From assembly GCF_022539505.1 (NCBI RefSeq), contig NC_061508.1, positions 91,925,276 through 91,989,275 of the forward strand: a stretch of 64,000 bases of DNA. Reading direction: 5' to 3'. The notes under the pieces are model-generated. The model saw only the letters and a program-made list of their open reading frames with translations, searched no databases and was not told where the DNA came from. Each line of letters opens with the position of its first letter. Positions within the stretch are counted from its first letter, which is position 1. This DNA is from Lolium rigidum (Eukaryota > Streptophyta > Magnoliopsida > Poales > Poaceae). This document shows positions 1-11,007 of this stretch, in pieces. The position numbers were made by a program, and so were the translations under genes.

Positions 1-61
1 TCCAGAGCGGGTAAATCGACAAGAAAAAAGACCAAGAAACCCTAAATAATAAGATGCATGT

Positions 62-1662
62 TGATGGCGTGTATTTCACACGTTCGTTGGGCAACCCCAA
101 GAGGAAGGTATGATGAGCACAGCAGCAAGTTTTCCCTCAGAAAGAAACCAAGGTTTATCGAACCAGGAGGAGCCAAGAAGCACGTTGAAGGTTGATGGCG
201 GCGGGATGTAGTGCGGCGCAACACCGGAGATTCCGGCGCCAACGTGGAACCCGCACAACACAACCAAGCTACTTTGCCCCAACGAAACAGCTGAGGTTGT
301 CAATCTCACCGGCTTGCTGTAACAAAGGATTAACCGTATTGTGTGGAAGATGATTGTTTGCAGAGAAAACAGTAGAAACAAGTATTGCAGTAGATTGTAT
401 TTCAGTAAAGAGAATTGGACCGGGGTCCACAGCTCACTAGAGGTGTCTCTCCCATAAGACGAACGAGCATGTTGGGTGAACAAATTACAGTTGGGCAATT
501 GACAAATAAAGAGAGCATGACAATGCACATACATATCATGATGAGTATAGTGAGATTTAATTGGGCATTACGACAAAGTACATAGACCGCCATCCAACCG
601 CATCTATGCCTAAAAAGTCCACCTTCGAGGTTATCATCCGAACCCCTCCAGTATTAAGTTGCAAACAACAGACAATTGCATTAAGTATGGTGCGTAATGT
701 AATCAACAACTACATCCTTAGACATAGCATCAATGTTTTATCCCTAGTGGCAACGAGCACAACACAACCTTAGAACTTTCGTCACATCGTCCCGTGTGTC
801 AATGCGGGCATGAACCCACTATCGAGCATAAGTACTCCCTCTTGGAGTTAAAAGCATCTACTTGGCCGGAGCATCTACTAATAACGGAGAGCATGCAAGA
901 TCATAAACAACACATAAGCATAACTTTGATAATCAACATAACAAGTATTCTCTATTCATCGGATCCCAACAAACGCAACATATAGAATTACATATAGATG
1001 ATCTTGATCATGATAGGCAGCTCACAAGATCCGACAATGATAGCACAATGGGGAGAAGACAACCATCTAGCTACCGCTATGGACCCATAGTCCAGGGGTA
1101 GACTACTCACTCATCACTCCGGAGGCGACCATGGCGGTGTAGAGTCCTCCGGGAGATGAATCCCCTCTCCGGCAGGGTGCCGGAGGCGATCTCCAGGATC
1201 CCCCGAGATGGGATCGGCGGCGACGGCGTCTCGGCAATGTTTTCCGTATCGTGGCTCTCGGTACCGGGGGTTTCGTCACGGAGGCTATTTGTAGGCGGAA
1301 GGGCAAGTCGAGAGGCGGCACAGGGGGCCCACACCATAGGCCGGCGCGGCCAAGGGGGGGCCGCGCCGCCCTAGGGTTTGGCTCCCCCGTGGCCCCTCTT
1401 CGTCTCTCCTTCGGACTTCTGGAAGCTTCGTGAGAAAATAGGCCTCTGGGCTTTTATTTCGTCCAATTCCGAGAATATTTCTTTACTAGGATTTCGAAAC
1501 CAAAAACAGCAGTAAAACGAAGAATCGGCACTTCGGCATCTTGTTAATAGGTTAGTTCCGTAAAATGCACGAATATGATATAAAGTGTGCATAAAACATG
1601 TAGATAACATCAATAATGTGGCATGGAACACAAGAAATTATCGATACGTTGGAGACGTATCA
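62..1662 (-). repeat. 3' LTR (left copy) of the gypsy element
   Basis: This 1601-bp copy matches 6635-8231 almost base for base. On the plus strand it begins TGATGGCGTG directly after the CATGT target duplication and ends ACGTATCA. As the element reads on the minus strand, this is the 3' LTR. The short ORFs inside it have no recognisable product. Confidence 0.95.
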
Positions 1663-1678
1663 GCATCCCCAAGCTTAG
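1663..1678 (-). other. Polypurine tract of the gypsy element
   Basis: Directly inside the left LTR the minus strand reads CTAAGCTTGGGGATGC, purine-rich around its GGGGA core, in the position where plus-strand priming occurs. The same 16-mer recurs at 3559-3574 and 3617-3632 inside the element. Confidence 0.75.
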
Positions 1679-4265
1679 TTCTGCTCGTCCCGAGCAGGTA
1701 AAACGATAACAAAGATAATTTCTAGAGTGACATGCCATCATAATCTTGATCATACTATTTGTAAAGCATATGTAGAGAATGCAGCGATCAAAACAATGTG
1801 TATGACATGAGTAAACAAGTGAATCATAAAGCAAAGACTTTTCATGAATAGTACTTCAAGACAAGCATCAATAAGTCTTGCATAAGAGTTAACTCATAAA
1901 GCAATAATTTAAAGTAAAGGTATTGAAGCAACACAAAAGAAGATTAAGTTTCAGCGGTTGCTTTCAACTTGTAACATATATATCTCATGGATATTGTCAA
2001 CATAGAGTAATATAATAAGTGCAATAAGCAAGTATGTAAGAATCAATGCACAGTTCACACAAGTGTTTGCTTCTTGAGGTGGATAGAAATAGGTGAACTG
2101 ACTCAACATAAAAGTAAAGAGAATGGTCCTCATAGAGGAAAAGCATCGATTGCTATATTTGTGCTAGAGCTTTGATTTTGAAAACATGAAACAATTTTGT
2201 CAACGGTAGTAATAAAGCATATGCATCATGTAAATTATATCTTATAAGTTGCAAGCCTCATGCATAGTGTACTAATAGTGCTCGCACCTTGTCCTAATTA
2301 GCTTGGACTACCTGGATTATCACCGCAATACATATGCTTTAACCAAGTTTCACAAAGGGGTACCTCTATGCCGCCTCGTACAAAGGTCTAAGGAGAAAGC
2401 TCGCATTTGGATTTCTCGCTTTTGATTATTCTCAACTTAGACATCCATACCGGGACAACATAGACAACGGATAATGGACTCCTCTTTTAATGCTTTAAGC
2501 ATTCAACAACAATTAATTCTTTTCTCATTAGAGATTTGAGGATGTTTGTCCAAAACTGAAACTTCCACCATGGAACATGGCTTTAGTTAGCGGCCCAATG
2601 TTCTTCCCTCACAATATGCATGCTCAAACCATTCAACTCAGTGTAGATCGCCCTTACTTCAGACAAGACGAACATGCATAGCAACTCACATGAAATTCAA
2701 CAATGAGTTGATGGCGCTCCCCGATAAACATGGTTATCGCACAACAAGCAACTTAATAAGAGATAAAGTGCATAATTACATATTCAATACTACAATAGTT
2801 TTTAAGCTATTTGTCCCATGAGCTATATATTGCAAAGGTGAATGATGGAATTTTAAAGGTAGCACTCAAGCAATTTACTTTGGAATGGCTGGAAAATACC
2901 ATGTAGTAGGTAGGTATGGTGGACACAAATGGCATAGTGGTTGGCTCAAGTATTTTGGATGCATGAGAAGTATTCCCTCTCGATACAAGGTTTAGGCTAG
3001 CAAGGTTGTTTGAGGCAAACACAAGGATGGACTAGTACAGCAAAACTCACATAAAAGACATATTGAAAGCATTATAATACTCTATACCGTCTTCCTTGTT
3101 GTTCAAACTCAAAACTAGAAATTATCTAGACCTTAGAGAAACCAAATATGCAAACCAAATTTTAGCATGCTCTATGTATTTCTTCATTAATGGGTGCAAA
3201 GCATATGATGCAAGAGCTTAAACATGAACACAACAATTGCCAAGTATCACATTACCCAAGACATTTATAGCAATTACTACATGTATCATTTTCCAATTCC
3301 AACCATATAACAATTTAACGAAGGAGAAACTTCGCCATGAATACTATGAGTAGAAACCAAGGACATATTTGTCCATATGCTACAGCGGAGTGTGTATCTC
3401 TCCCATAAAGTGAATGCTAGGATCCATTTTATTCAAACAAAACAAAAACAAAAACAAACCGACGCTCCAAGAAAAAGCACATAAGATGTGGCCGAATAAA
3501 AATGTAGTTTCAGGGGAGGAACCCGACAATTTGTTGATGAAGAAGGGGATGCCTTGGGCATCCCCAAGCTTAGACGCTTGAGTCTTCTTGATATATGCAG
3601 GGGTGAACCACCGGGTGCATCCCCAAGCTTAGAGCTTTCACTCTCCTTGATCATGTTGCATCATACTCCTCTCTTGATCCTTGAAAACTTCCTCCACACC
3701 AAACTCGAAACAACTCATTAGAGGGTTAGTGCACAATATAAATTGACATATTCAGAGGTGACACAATCATTCTTAACACTTCTGGACATTGCATAATGCT
3801 ACTGGACATTAGTGGATCAAAGAAATTCATCCAACATAGCGAAAGAGGCAATGCGAAATAAAAGGCAGAATCTGTCAAAACAGAACAGTTCGTATTGACG
3901 AATTTTAAAATGGCACCAGACTTGCTCAAATGAAAATGCTCAAATTGAATGAAAGTTGCGTACATATCTGAGGATCATGCACGTAAATTGGCATAATTTT
4001 CTGAGCTTCCTGCAGGGCAGTGGGCTCAGATTCGTGACAGCAAAGAAATCTGGAACTGCGCAGTAATCCAAATCTAGTACTTACTTTTCTATCAACGGCT
4101 TAACTTGGCACAACAAAACTCAAAACTAAGATAAGGAGAGGTTGCTACAGTAGTAAACAACTTCCAAGACACAAAATAAAAACAAAGTACTGTAGGTAAA
4201 AACATGGGTTGTCTCCCATAAGCGCTTTTCTTTAACGCCTTTCAGCTAGGCGCAGAAAGTGTGTA
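1679..4265 (-). other. Internal non-coding region of the gypsy element (pol absent)
   Basis: About 2.6 kb lie between the protease stop and the polypurine tract. Here an autonomous gypsy would carry reverse transcriptase, RNase H and integrase. I find only short AT-rich ORFs and none of the usual motifs (no YxDD box, no HHCC zinc finger). Two extra copies of the polypurine-like 16-mer lie at 3559-3574 and 3617-3632. This is either an ancient pol deletion or the normal layout of a non-autonomous family. Confidence 0.8.
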
Positions 4266-6381
4266 TCAAGTAACATCGAGAGATGAAGCATCAACATCAT
4301 AATTTGTTCTAATGATAGAATCATAAAGTACCTTCATTCTCTTTCTAGGGAAGTGTTCCATACCTTTCTTGAGAGGAAATTGATATTTTATATTTCCTTC
4401 CCTCATATCAATAATAGCACCAACAGTTCGAAGAAAAGGTCTTCCCAATATAATTGGACAAGATGCATTGCATTCAATATCCAAGACAACAAAATCAACG
4501 GGAACAAGGTTATTGTTAACGGTAATGCGAACATTATCAACTTTACCCAAAGGTTTCTTTGTAGAATGATCAGCAAGATTAACATCCAAATAACAATTTT
4601 TCAGCGGTGGCAAGTCAAGCATATTATAAATTTTCTTAGGCATAACAGAAATACTTGCACCAAGATCACATAAAGCATTACAATCAAAATCTTTAACCTT
4701 CATCTTAATGATGGGCTCCCAACCATCTTCTAGCTTTTTAGGAATAGAGGCTTCGCGCTCTAGTTTCTCTTCTCTAGCTTTTATGAGAGCATTTGTAATA
4801 TGATGCGTGAAAGCCAAATTTATAGCACTAGCATTAGGACTTTTAGCAAGTTTTTGCAAGAACTTTATAACTTCAGAGATGTGGCAATCATCAAAATTCA
4901 AACCATTATAATCTAAAGCAATGGGATCATCATCCCCAATGTTGGAAAAAATTTCAGCAGCTTTATCGCAGTGCAGTTTCAGCAGTTTTAGCGGTTTCGG
5001 GCAGCTTTTCGCGCTTTGCATTAGAAGTGGAAACATTGCTAACACCAATTCTTTTATTAGTATGAGTAGGAGGTGCAGCAACATGTGTAGCATTAGCATT
5101 ACTAGTGGTGGTAATAGTCCAAACTTTAGCTATATTCTTCTCTTTAGCTAGTTTTTCATTTTCTTCTCTATCCCACCTAGCACGCAGTTCAGCCATTAAT
5201 CTTATATTCTCATTAATTCTAACTTGAATGGCATTTGCTGTAGTAACAATTTTATTTTCAATATCCCTATTAGGCATAACTTTCGATTTCAAAAGATCAA
5301 CATCAGAGGCAAGACTATCAACTCTAGAAACAAGAATATCAATTTTATTGAGCTTTTCCTCAACAGATTTGTTAAAGGCAGTTTGTGTACTAATAAATTC
5401 TTTAAGCATGGCTTCAAGTCCAGGGGGTGAGTTCCTATTATTGTTGTAAGAATTTCCATAAGAATTACCATAGCCGTTGCCATTATTATAAGGATATGGC
5501 CTATAGTTATTACTAGAATTGTTCCGGTAAGCATTGTTGTTGAAATTATTATTTTTAATGAAGTTTACATCAACATGTTCTTCTTGTGCAACCAATGAAG
5601 CTAACGGAACATTATTAGGATCAACATTAGTCCTATCATTCACAAGCATAGACATAATAACATCAATCTTATCGCTCAAGGAGGAGGATTCTTCGACAGA
5701 ATTTACCTTCTTACCTTGTGGAGCTCTTTCCGTGTGCCATTCAGAGTAGTTGATCATCATATTATCAAGAAGCTTTGTTGCTTCACCAAGAGTGATGGAC
5801 ATAAAGGTACCTCCAGCAGCTGAATCCAATAAATTCCGCGAAGAAAAATTTAGTCCTGCATAGAAAGTTTGGATGATCATCCAAGTAGTCAGTCCATGGG
5901 TTGGGCAATTTTTAACCAGAGATTTCATTCTTTCCCAAGCTTGAGCAACATGTTCAGTATCTAATTGTTTAAAATTCATTATGCTACTCCTCAAAGATAT
6001 AATTTTAGCAGGGGGATAATATCTACCAATAAAAGCATCCTTGCATTTAGTCCATGAATCAATACTATTCTTAGGCAGAGATAGCAACCAATCTTTAGCT
6101 CTTCCTCTTAATGAGAAAGGGAACAATTTTAGTTTAATAATATCACCATCTACATCTTTATATTTTTGCATTTCACATAGTTCAACAAAATTATTAAGAT
6201 GGGCAGCAGCATCATCAGAACTAACACCAGAAAATTGATCTTTCATGACAAGATTTAGTAAAGCAGGTTTAATTTCAAAGAATTCTGCTGTAGTAGCAGG
6301 TGGAGCAATAGGTGTGCATAAGAAATCATTATTATTTGTGGTTGTGAAGTCACACAACTTAGTATTTTCAGCGTTGGCCAT
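4266..6381 (-). pseudogene. Retrotransposon gag-protease polyprotein, frameshifted between gag and protease
   Basis: The first frame (6381 down to 4963, 472 aa) is an Athila-type gag. It has the LFPFSLRGRAKDWL and WxxCKDAFIGRYYP signatures of the retrotransposon gag domain near residues 80-125, then an Asn-rich low-complexity stretch and a coiled region. The second frame (from the 4963-5099 overlap down to 4266) carries a pepsin-like retroviral protease with CDLGASISVMP as the active-site motif and an ILGRPFL flap-side motif. The span is 2116 nt, one more than a multiple of three, so the frames do not join. The shift lies near 4965-4990, where gag runs into a stop while the conserved HCDKAAE segment continues in the other frame. 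A programmed frameshift is possible, but a copy-specific mutation is more likely. No zinc knuckle was seen. Confidence 0.85.
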
Positions 6382-6605
6382 TTTAGCAATAGTAAATAAA
6401 GCAAACTAGATAAAGTAAATGCAAGTAAACTAATTTTTTTGTGTTTTCGATATAGCAAACAAGATAGCAAATAAAGTAAAACTAGCAACTAATTTTTTTG
6501 TATTTTGATTTAGTGCAGCAAACAAAGTAGTAAATAAAATAAAGCAAGACAAAAACAAAGTAAAGAGATTGAGAAGTGGAGACTCCCTTGCAGCGTGTCT
6601 TGATC

Positions 6606-6622
6606 TCCCCGGCAACGGCGCC
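6606..6622 (-). other. Primer binding site matching tRNA-Asp
   Basis: About 12 bp inside the right (5') LTR the minus strand reads GGCGCCGTTGCCGGGGA. This is complementary to the 3' end of plant tRNA-Asp (CCCCGGCAACGGCGCC); only the base pairing with the terminal A of CCA differs. The site fixes the direction of the element. Confidence 0.85.
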
Positions 6623-6634
6623 GTAAAATATGCT

Positions 6635-8231
6635 TGATGGCGTGTATTTCACACGTTCGTTGGGCAACCCCAAGAGGAAGGTATGATGAGCACAGCAGCA
6701 AGTTTTCCCTCGGAAAGAAACCAAGGTTTATCGAACCAGGAGGAGCCAAGAAGCACGTTGAAGGTTGATGGCGGCGGGATGTAGTGCGGCGCAACACCGA
6801 GATTCCGGCGCCAACGTGGAACCTGCACAACACAACCAAGCTACTTTGCCCCAACGAAACAGATGAGGTTGTCAATCTCACCGGCTTGCTGTAACAAAGG
6901 ATTAACCGTATTGTGTGGAAGATGATTGTTTGCAGAGAAAACAAGTAGAAACAAGTATTGCAGTAGATTGTATTTAAGTAAAGAGAATTGGACCGGGGTC
7001 CACAGTTCACTAGAGGTGTCTCTCCCATAAGACGAACAGCATGTTGGGTGAACAAATTACAGTTGGGCAATTGACAAATAAAGAGAGCATGACAATGCAC
7101 ATACATATCATGATGAGTATAGTGAGATTTAATTGGGCATTACGACAAAGTACATAGACCGCCATCCAACTGCATCTATGCCTAAAAAGTCCACCTTCGG
7201 GTTATCATCCGAACCCCCTCCAGTATTAAGTTGCAAACAACATGACAATTGCATTAAGTATGGTGCGTAATGTAATCAACAACTACATCCTTAGACATAG
7301 CATCAATGTTTTATCCCTAGTGGCAACAAGACAACACAACCTTAGAACTTTCCGTCACTCGTCCCGTGTGTCAATGCGGGCATGAACCCACTATCGAGCA
7401 TAAGTACTCCCTCTTGGAGTTAAAAGCATCTACTTGGCCAGAGCATCTACTAATAACGGAGAGCATGCAAGATCATAAACAACACATAAGCATAACTTTG
7501 ATAATCAACATAACAAGTATTCTCTATTCATCGGATCCCAACAAACGCAACATATAGAATTACATATAGATGATCTTGATCATGATAGGCAGCTCACAAG
7601 ATCCGACAATGATAGCACAATGGGGAGAAGACAACCATCTAGCTACTGCTATGGACCCATAGTCCAGGGGTAGACTACTCACTCATCACTCCGGAGGCGA
7701 CCATGGCGGTGTAGAGTCCTCCGGGAGATGAATCCCCTCTCCGGCAGGGTGCCGGAGGCGATCTCCGGGATCCCCCGAGATGGGATCGGCGGCGACGGCG
7801 TCTCGGCAATGTTTTCCGTATCGTGGCTCTCGGTACTGGGGGTTTCGTCACGGAGGCTATTTGTAGGCGGAAGGGCAAGTCAAGAGGCGGCACGGGGGGC
7901 CCACACCATAGGCCGGCGCGGCCAAGGGGGGCCGCGCCGCCCTAGGGTTTGGCTCCCCTGTGGCCCCTCTTCGTCTCTCCTTCGGACTTCTGGAAGCTTC
8001 GTGAGAAAATAGGCCTCTGGGCTTTTATTTCGTCCAATTCCGAGAATATTTCTTTACTAGGATTTCGAAACCAAAAACAGCAGAAAACAAGAATCGGCAC
8101 TTCGGCATCTTGTTAATAGGTTAGTTCCAGAAAATGCACGAATATGATATAAAGTGTGCATACAACATGTAGATAACATCAATAATGTGGCATGGAACAC
8201 AAGAAATTATCGATACGTTGGAGACGTATCA
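6635..8231 (-). repeat. 5' LTR (right copy) of the gypsy element
   Basis: This 1597-bp partner of 62-1662 ends ACGTATCA at 8231 and is followed directly by the CATGT target duplication. On the minus strand it is the 5' LTR and should carry the promoter that drives gag-protease. Confidence 0.95.
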
Positions 8232-8236
8232 CATGT

Positions 8237-9319
8237 CACCACGAAATGTGGAATTATACGGCTACTCCGACAAAGGCAAACCCTAACTAATGTTCCTCTG
8301 AAGGTGTATAACCAAGAAGAGGCGGAAGAAATCGATGAAAAAAGCACGACTTTACTGAGAGAAAACGCATCTGCATCCGCCTTCCGCATATTTTCCATTT
8401 GAAAGTGCTACCTCCCTCCCATTAATTCCCCAGAAAACTCACAGCCCGGAAATACAAAGGGAAAATACTGATTCGATCTAATCGAATCAAAGGGAAAAAC
8501 CAAGAGCTTAGAAACCCTAAGCAGAGCGAAAAACGCGACAGCCGCTTACCACTCGGAGCAGAAAAAACGTCCGCCGACGATGAGTTGCGAGAGGTTCTTG
8601 ACAACGAACGGAGGAGAAGGGAAAATAGCAGCGCCGCCGACGAGACGACCAGCCGAAGGAACCAGAACCCACGACCAGCCCAGACGACAAAAGAAGAATA
8701 AGGGAAAAAACGGAGATAAAGGCACACGCGAAACGGGTCCCCGTAAACCCGTTAAGTGAGAAGCGGACCCGTTACGAGAAGTGGACGGTTCGCAAAATCA
8801 CCAGAAAGCAACACGTGTCGAGCGCGGAGGCAGTCCACCGGCAAATTCCGCGCCCCACGTTCAACCACGTGTCGCGCGCGGAGAAAGTCTCTTCCCTTCT
8901 CAGAAGTCGGCCTTTTTCTAGAGTTTTCGGTAGTTTTCCAGTAAATTCTGAAAATCAAATGGGTAAAGAAAGGGAACGGTTCGGCAGGCCCAAAAAAAGC
9001 TCGGAAAGCACCTCCCACCCATGCTTTTTCTACTGTGTGGAAAGGGGACCTGCTTTTGAAAAAGCCTACCGCACAGCTAACCCGTTTGTTTCGTTTGCCC
9101 TGCTTTTTTCTGTGGAAAGCAGCTAAAAGCCCAAATAAAGAGGCCCTCCGTAAGTTGGAGTAACAAGAAAATGACCTTTTAGTTGATCTCTCGGGCATAA
9201 ACCGAATCATTTTTTTAGAGGTTCGTCACTCTTCTCAACGATGCTCAATTACACTTTCCAAAAGCTTCATAGTATGTCCCATATGAGATAAATTTCTCGG
9301 TAACTAGTACAACTTTGAA
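8237..9319. other. Flank of the LTR element: possible 5' leader of a minus-strand gene outside the window
   Basis: No conserved protein is visible. On the minus strand, 8730-8560 resembles a grass 5' leader (pyrimidine-rich, then GC-rich) followed by a GTAAGC donor-like site near 8550. The sequence continues leftwards through the LTR insertion to positions 56-1. This would fit a first exon and intron of a gene lying left of the window. The 101-aa and 152-aa minus ORFs (8422-8727, 8752-9210) have no recognisable domain. Confidence 0.3.
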
Positions 9320-9478
9320 TACTCTCGCTGGATCGGTTTAATAGGCGCACATGTAGTTTAAGACAAATTGTGACCATTAGTTTTTGTGACATATATTCCA
9401 TATTTTATTGACCAAAATAATGGTCAAAGCAATTTCATAAACTACGTGTGGGCATGTTAAACTGATCCGGAGGAAGTA
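9320..9478. mobile_element. Stowaway-type MITE
   Basis: The two ends are inverted copies: TACTCTCGCTGGATCGG at the left and the complement of GATCCGGAGGAAGTA at the right. The inverted similarity continues inwards for about 55 bp (GTTTAA...ACATGTAGTTTA against its mirror), so the 159-bp unit can fold into one hairpin. It is flanked by TA, the mariner/Stowaway target. Confidence 0.8.
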
Positions 9479-9543
9479 TCGTCTTTATTCTTAAAGATGG
9501 CTACAAATATTATTTTCCTCCACTCTTAGGGAGCTGAACCATA

Positions 9544-10140
9544 CTATTGCCATGTTTCGAAGGCATTTGCACACTTAAAATGGGAATATATCATAGATGT
9601 CAAAGGTCTTCCTTCCTTTCGTTCTTTTAGGGCCTCCATAATCTCAAGCTCTTGGATCCTACGCATAAACCGCATATTGGTGTCATCAAAAGGGTTTATC
9701 CAGTTCAAGCATAGTGTTGCCATTCCCACCATTGAATAACCAGTCAAAGTAATCTCCCCATATCTTCTTGATATCCTCATCTTTCATAAGTCAACCAACT
9801 TCATTCTTGAGAAATTTTATTTGATTGAGTTCCCCTATCCCTTCGCCCCGCGATTTTTTTCTATCTTGTAGACATTCTTTTTGCCTCCCTTTGTGCCTAG
9901 TAGCTGATATAGCTCAGCATCATCCTGGCCCTCTTTGCTTCACTCACATGTCTCTCATTTTCTCCTTGGCCTCTTTATACCTCTCCATATTGCTTGTGCT
10001 TCTATCATGATGCCAATTATTGTAGCAGTCCTCCCCGAATTGCCTCTTTATGCTCATATATATCAAGCCCTACTTTGTAGGGCATAAGCACTAATAACAT
10101 TCTAGAGTAGATTCACAATGACTAGTTTGACAAGGGTGAT
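9544..10140 (-). pseudogene. Decayed LINE reverse transcriptase region
   Basis: Minus-strand frames give, in pieces, segments typical of the region just before the RT domain of grass LINEs: an AQREAKR segment, then KKIWGDYFDWLFNGGN, then FDDTNMRFMRRIQELE and EIMEALKERK. Usual family members read WxxYFxxLFN followed by RRIQExEVxEAL. Several stops and at least two frameshifts separate the pieces, so no protein can be made. The fragment is 5'- and 3'-truncated, with no poly(A) tail or target duplication found. Confidence 0.7.
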
Positions 10141-11007
10141 CCCGTCTCATGTATCTGAACGTTCACTACCCTCTTTCTCGAGTACCCACGAAGATCTACG
10201 TATTTTGTATTAACCTTAAAAATAAGAAAGGACCACCAAATGGCTACAACACCACACACATCCAAGACGAGGCCAGCAGCTACAACACACTCCTACAACA
10301 TGTAGGCAAAGCTCGCCTTACCCAACCTCTAGTAAAAAATGGCAAGGAGGCAGAACACCAAGCCTCAAGACCACGTCACAACCAGACCAAACAGCACACA
10401 AGCAACAAAACTCCGAGGCTGCCTAGACCAACATGCTCCTGCTCATGCCCTAGAGGATCGGCAAGCAGATGGCAGGATCCAACCATACTTTTGAAAGCTG
10501 CCGACTAGGGACTAACCCTTTTTAGGCTCTTTTCTATCAGGATGCCCACACTGTTCCTATTTCCAACCACGCATGAATATCAAAGGCAAAGCCATCTAAC
10601 CAGTATTCTCTTCTTTTCCATTAATAACACAAAAACTGCTACCCGTCATCTCATTGTCCATAACAATTGAAGAACATGTTCCGTCCAAGAATTGATTTGT
10701 ATGACCACCTTTTATTCTTTTTTATTATGCCTCTTGTATACAATTACATATGTCATCCCCCGGTCGCAGCCATTGTTTCTGCCGTGGGATTTTACATCTA
10801 CAAACTGGCTGCTAATCTGGCTTTCTATACATTCCACATGTTGGTAGACGGAAGATCAGTTAACTTTAGTAAACAGAAGAATACAGAAACACATGACCGG
10901 CAATTTGCGCTTGTTTTTTCTTCCCAGTCCAGAATAAGAAGACAAGGGAAACGTCTCATTTTGCTAGTCTCCTGCTTCCTTTTCATGATGGGGGGCTAAT
11001 TTAGGAC
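10141..11007. other. Intergenic and probable PEX5 3' UTR
   Basis: There is no convincing coding sequence. The 119-aa and 110-aa plus-strand ORFs (10149-10508, 10667-10999) lack recognisable domains. The part closest to 11008, roughly from 10620, is the expected place for the PEX5 3' UTR and polyadenylation site on the minus strand. Confidence 0.4.

Larger units (their letters stand above)
57..8236 (-). mobile_element. Non-autonomous gypsy (Athila-like) LTR retrotransposon, complete with 5-bp TSD
   Basis: The element has two near-identical LTRs (62-1662 and 6635-8231), each running TGATGGCGTG to ACGTATCA on the plus strand, flanked by the perfect duplication CATGT at 57-61 and 8232-8236. The coding direction is minus: the tRNA-Asp-type primer site lies beside the right LTR and a purine tract beside the left one. 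Only gag and aspartic protease are encoded; no reverse transcriptase, RNase H or integrase motif can be seen in the 2.6 kb between protease and the 3' LTR. Hand comparison of the LTRs finds about 20 substitutions plus a few single-base indels in 1.6 kb, suggesting insertion well under one million years ago at a grass LTR rate. It must be mobilised in trans. I recognise the LTR as an abundant Triticeae gypsy family but cannot fix its name. Confidence 0.95.

Noticed and set aside
1679..4265. Search for reverse transcriptase or integrase in the gypsy interior
   Set aside because: No YxDD, HHCC or DDE motif in any frame; the short ORFs are AT-rich noise.
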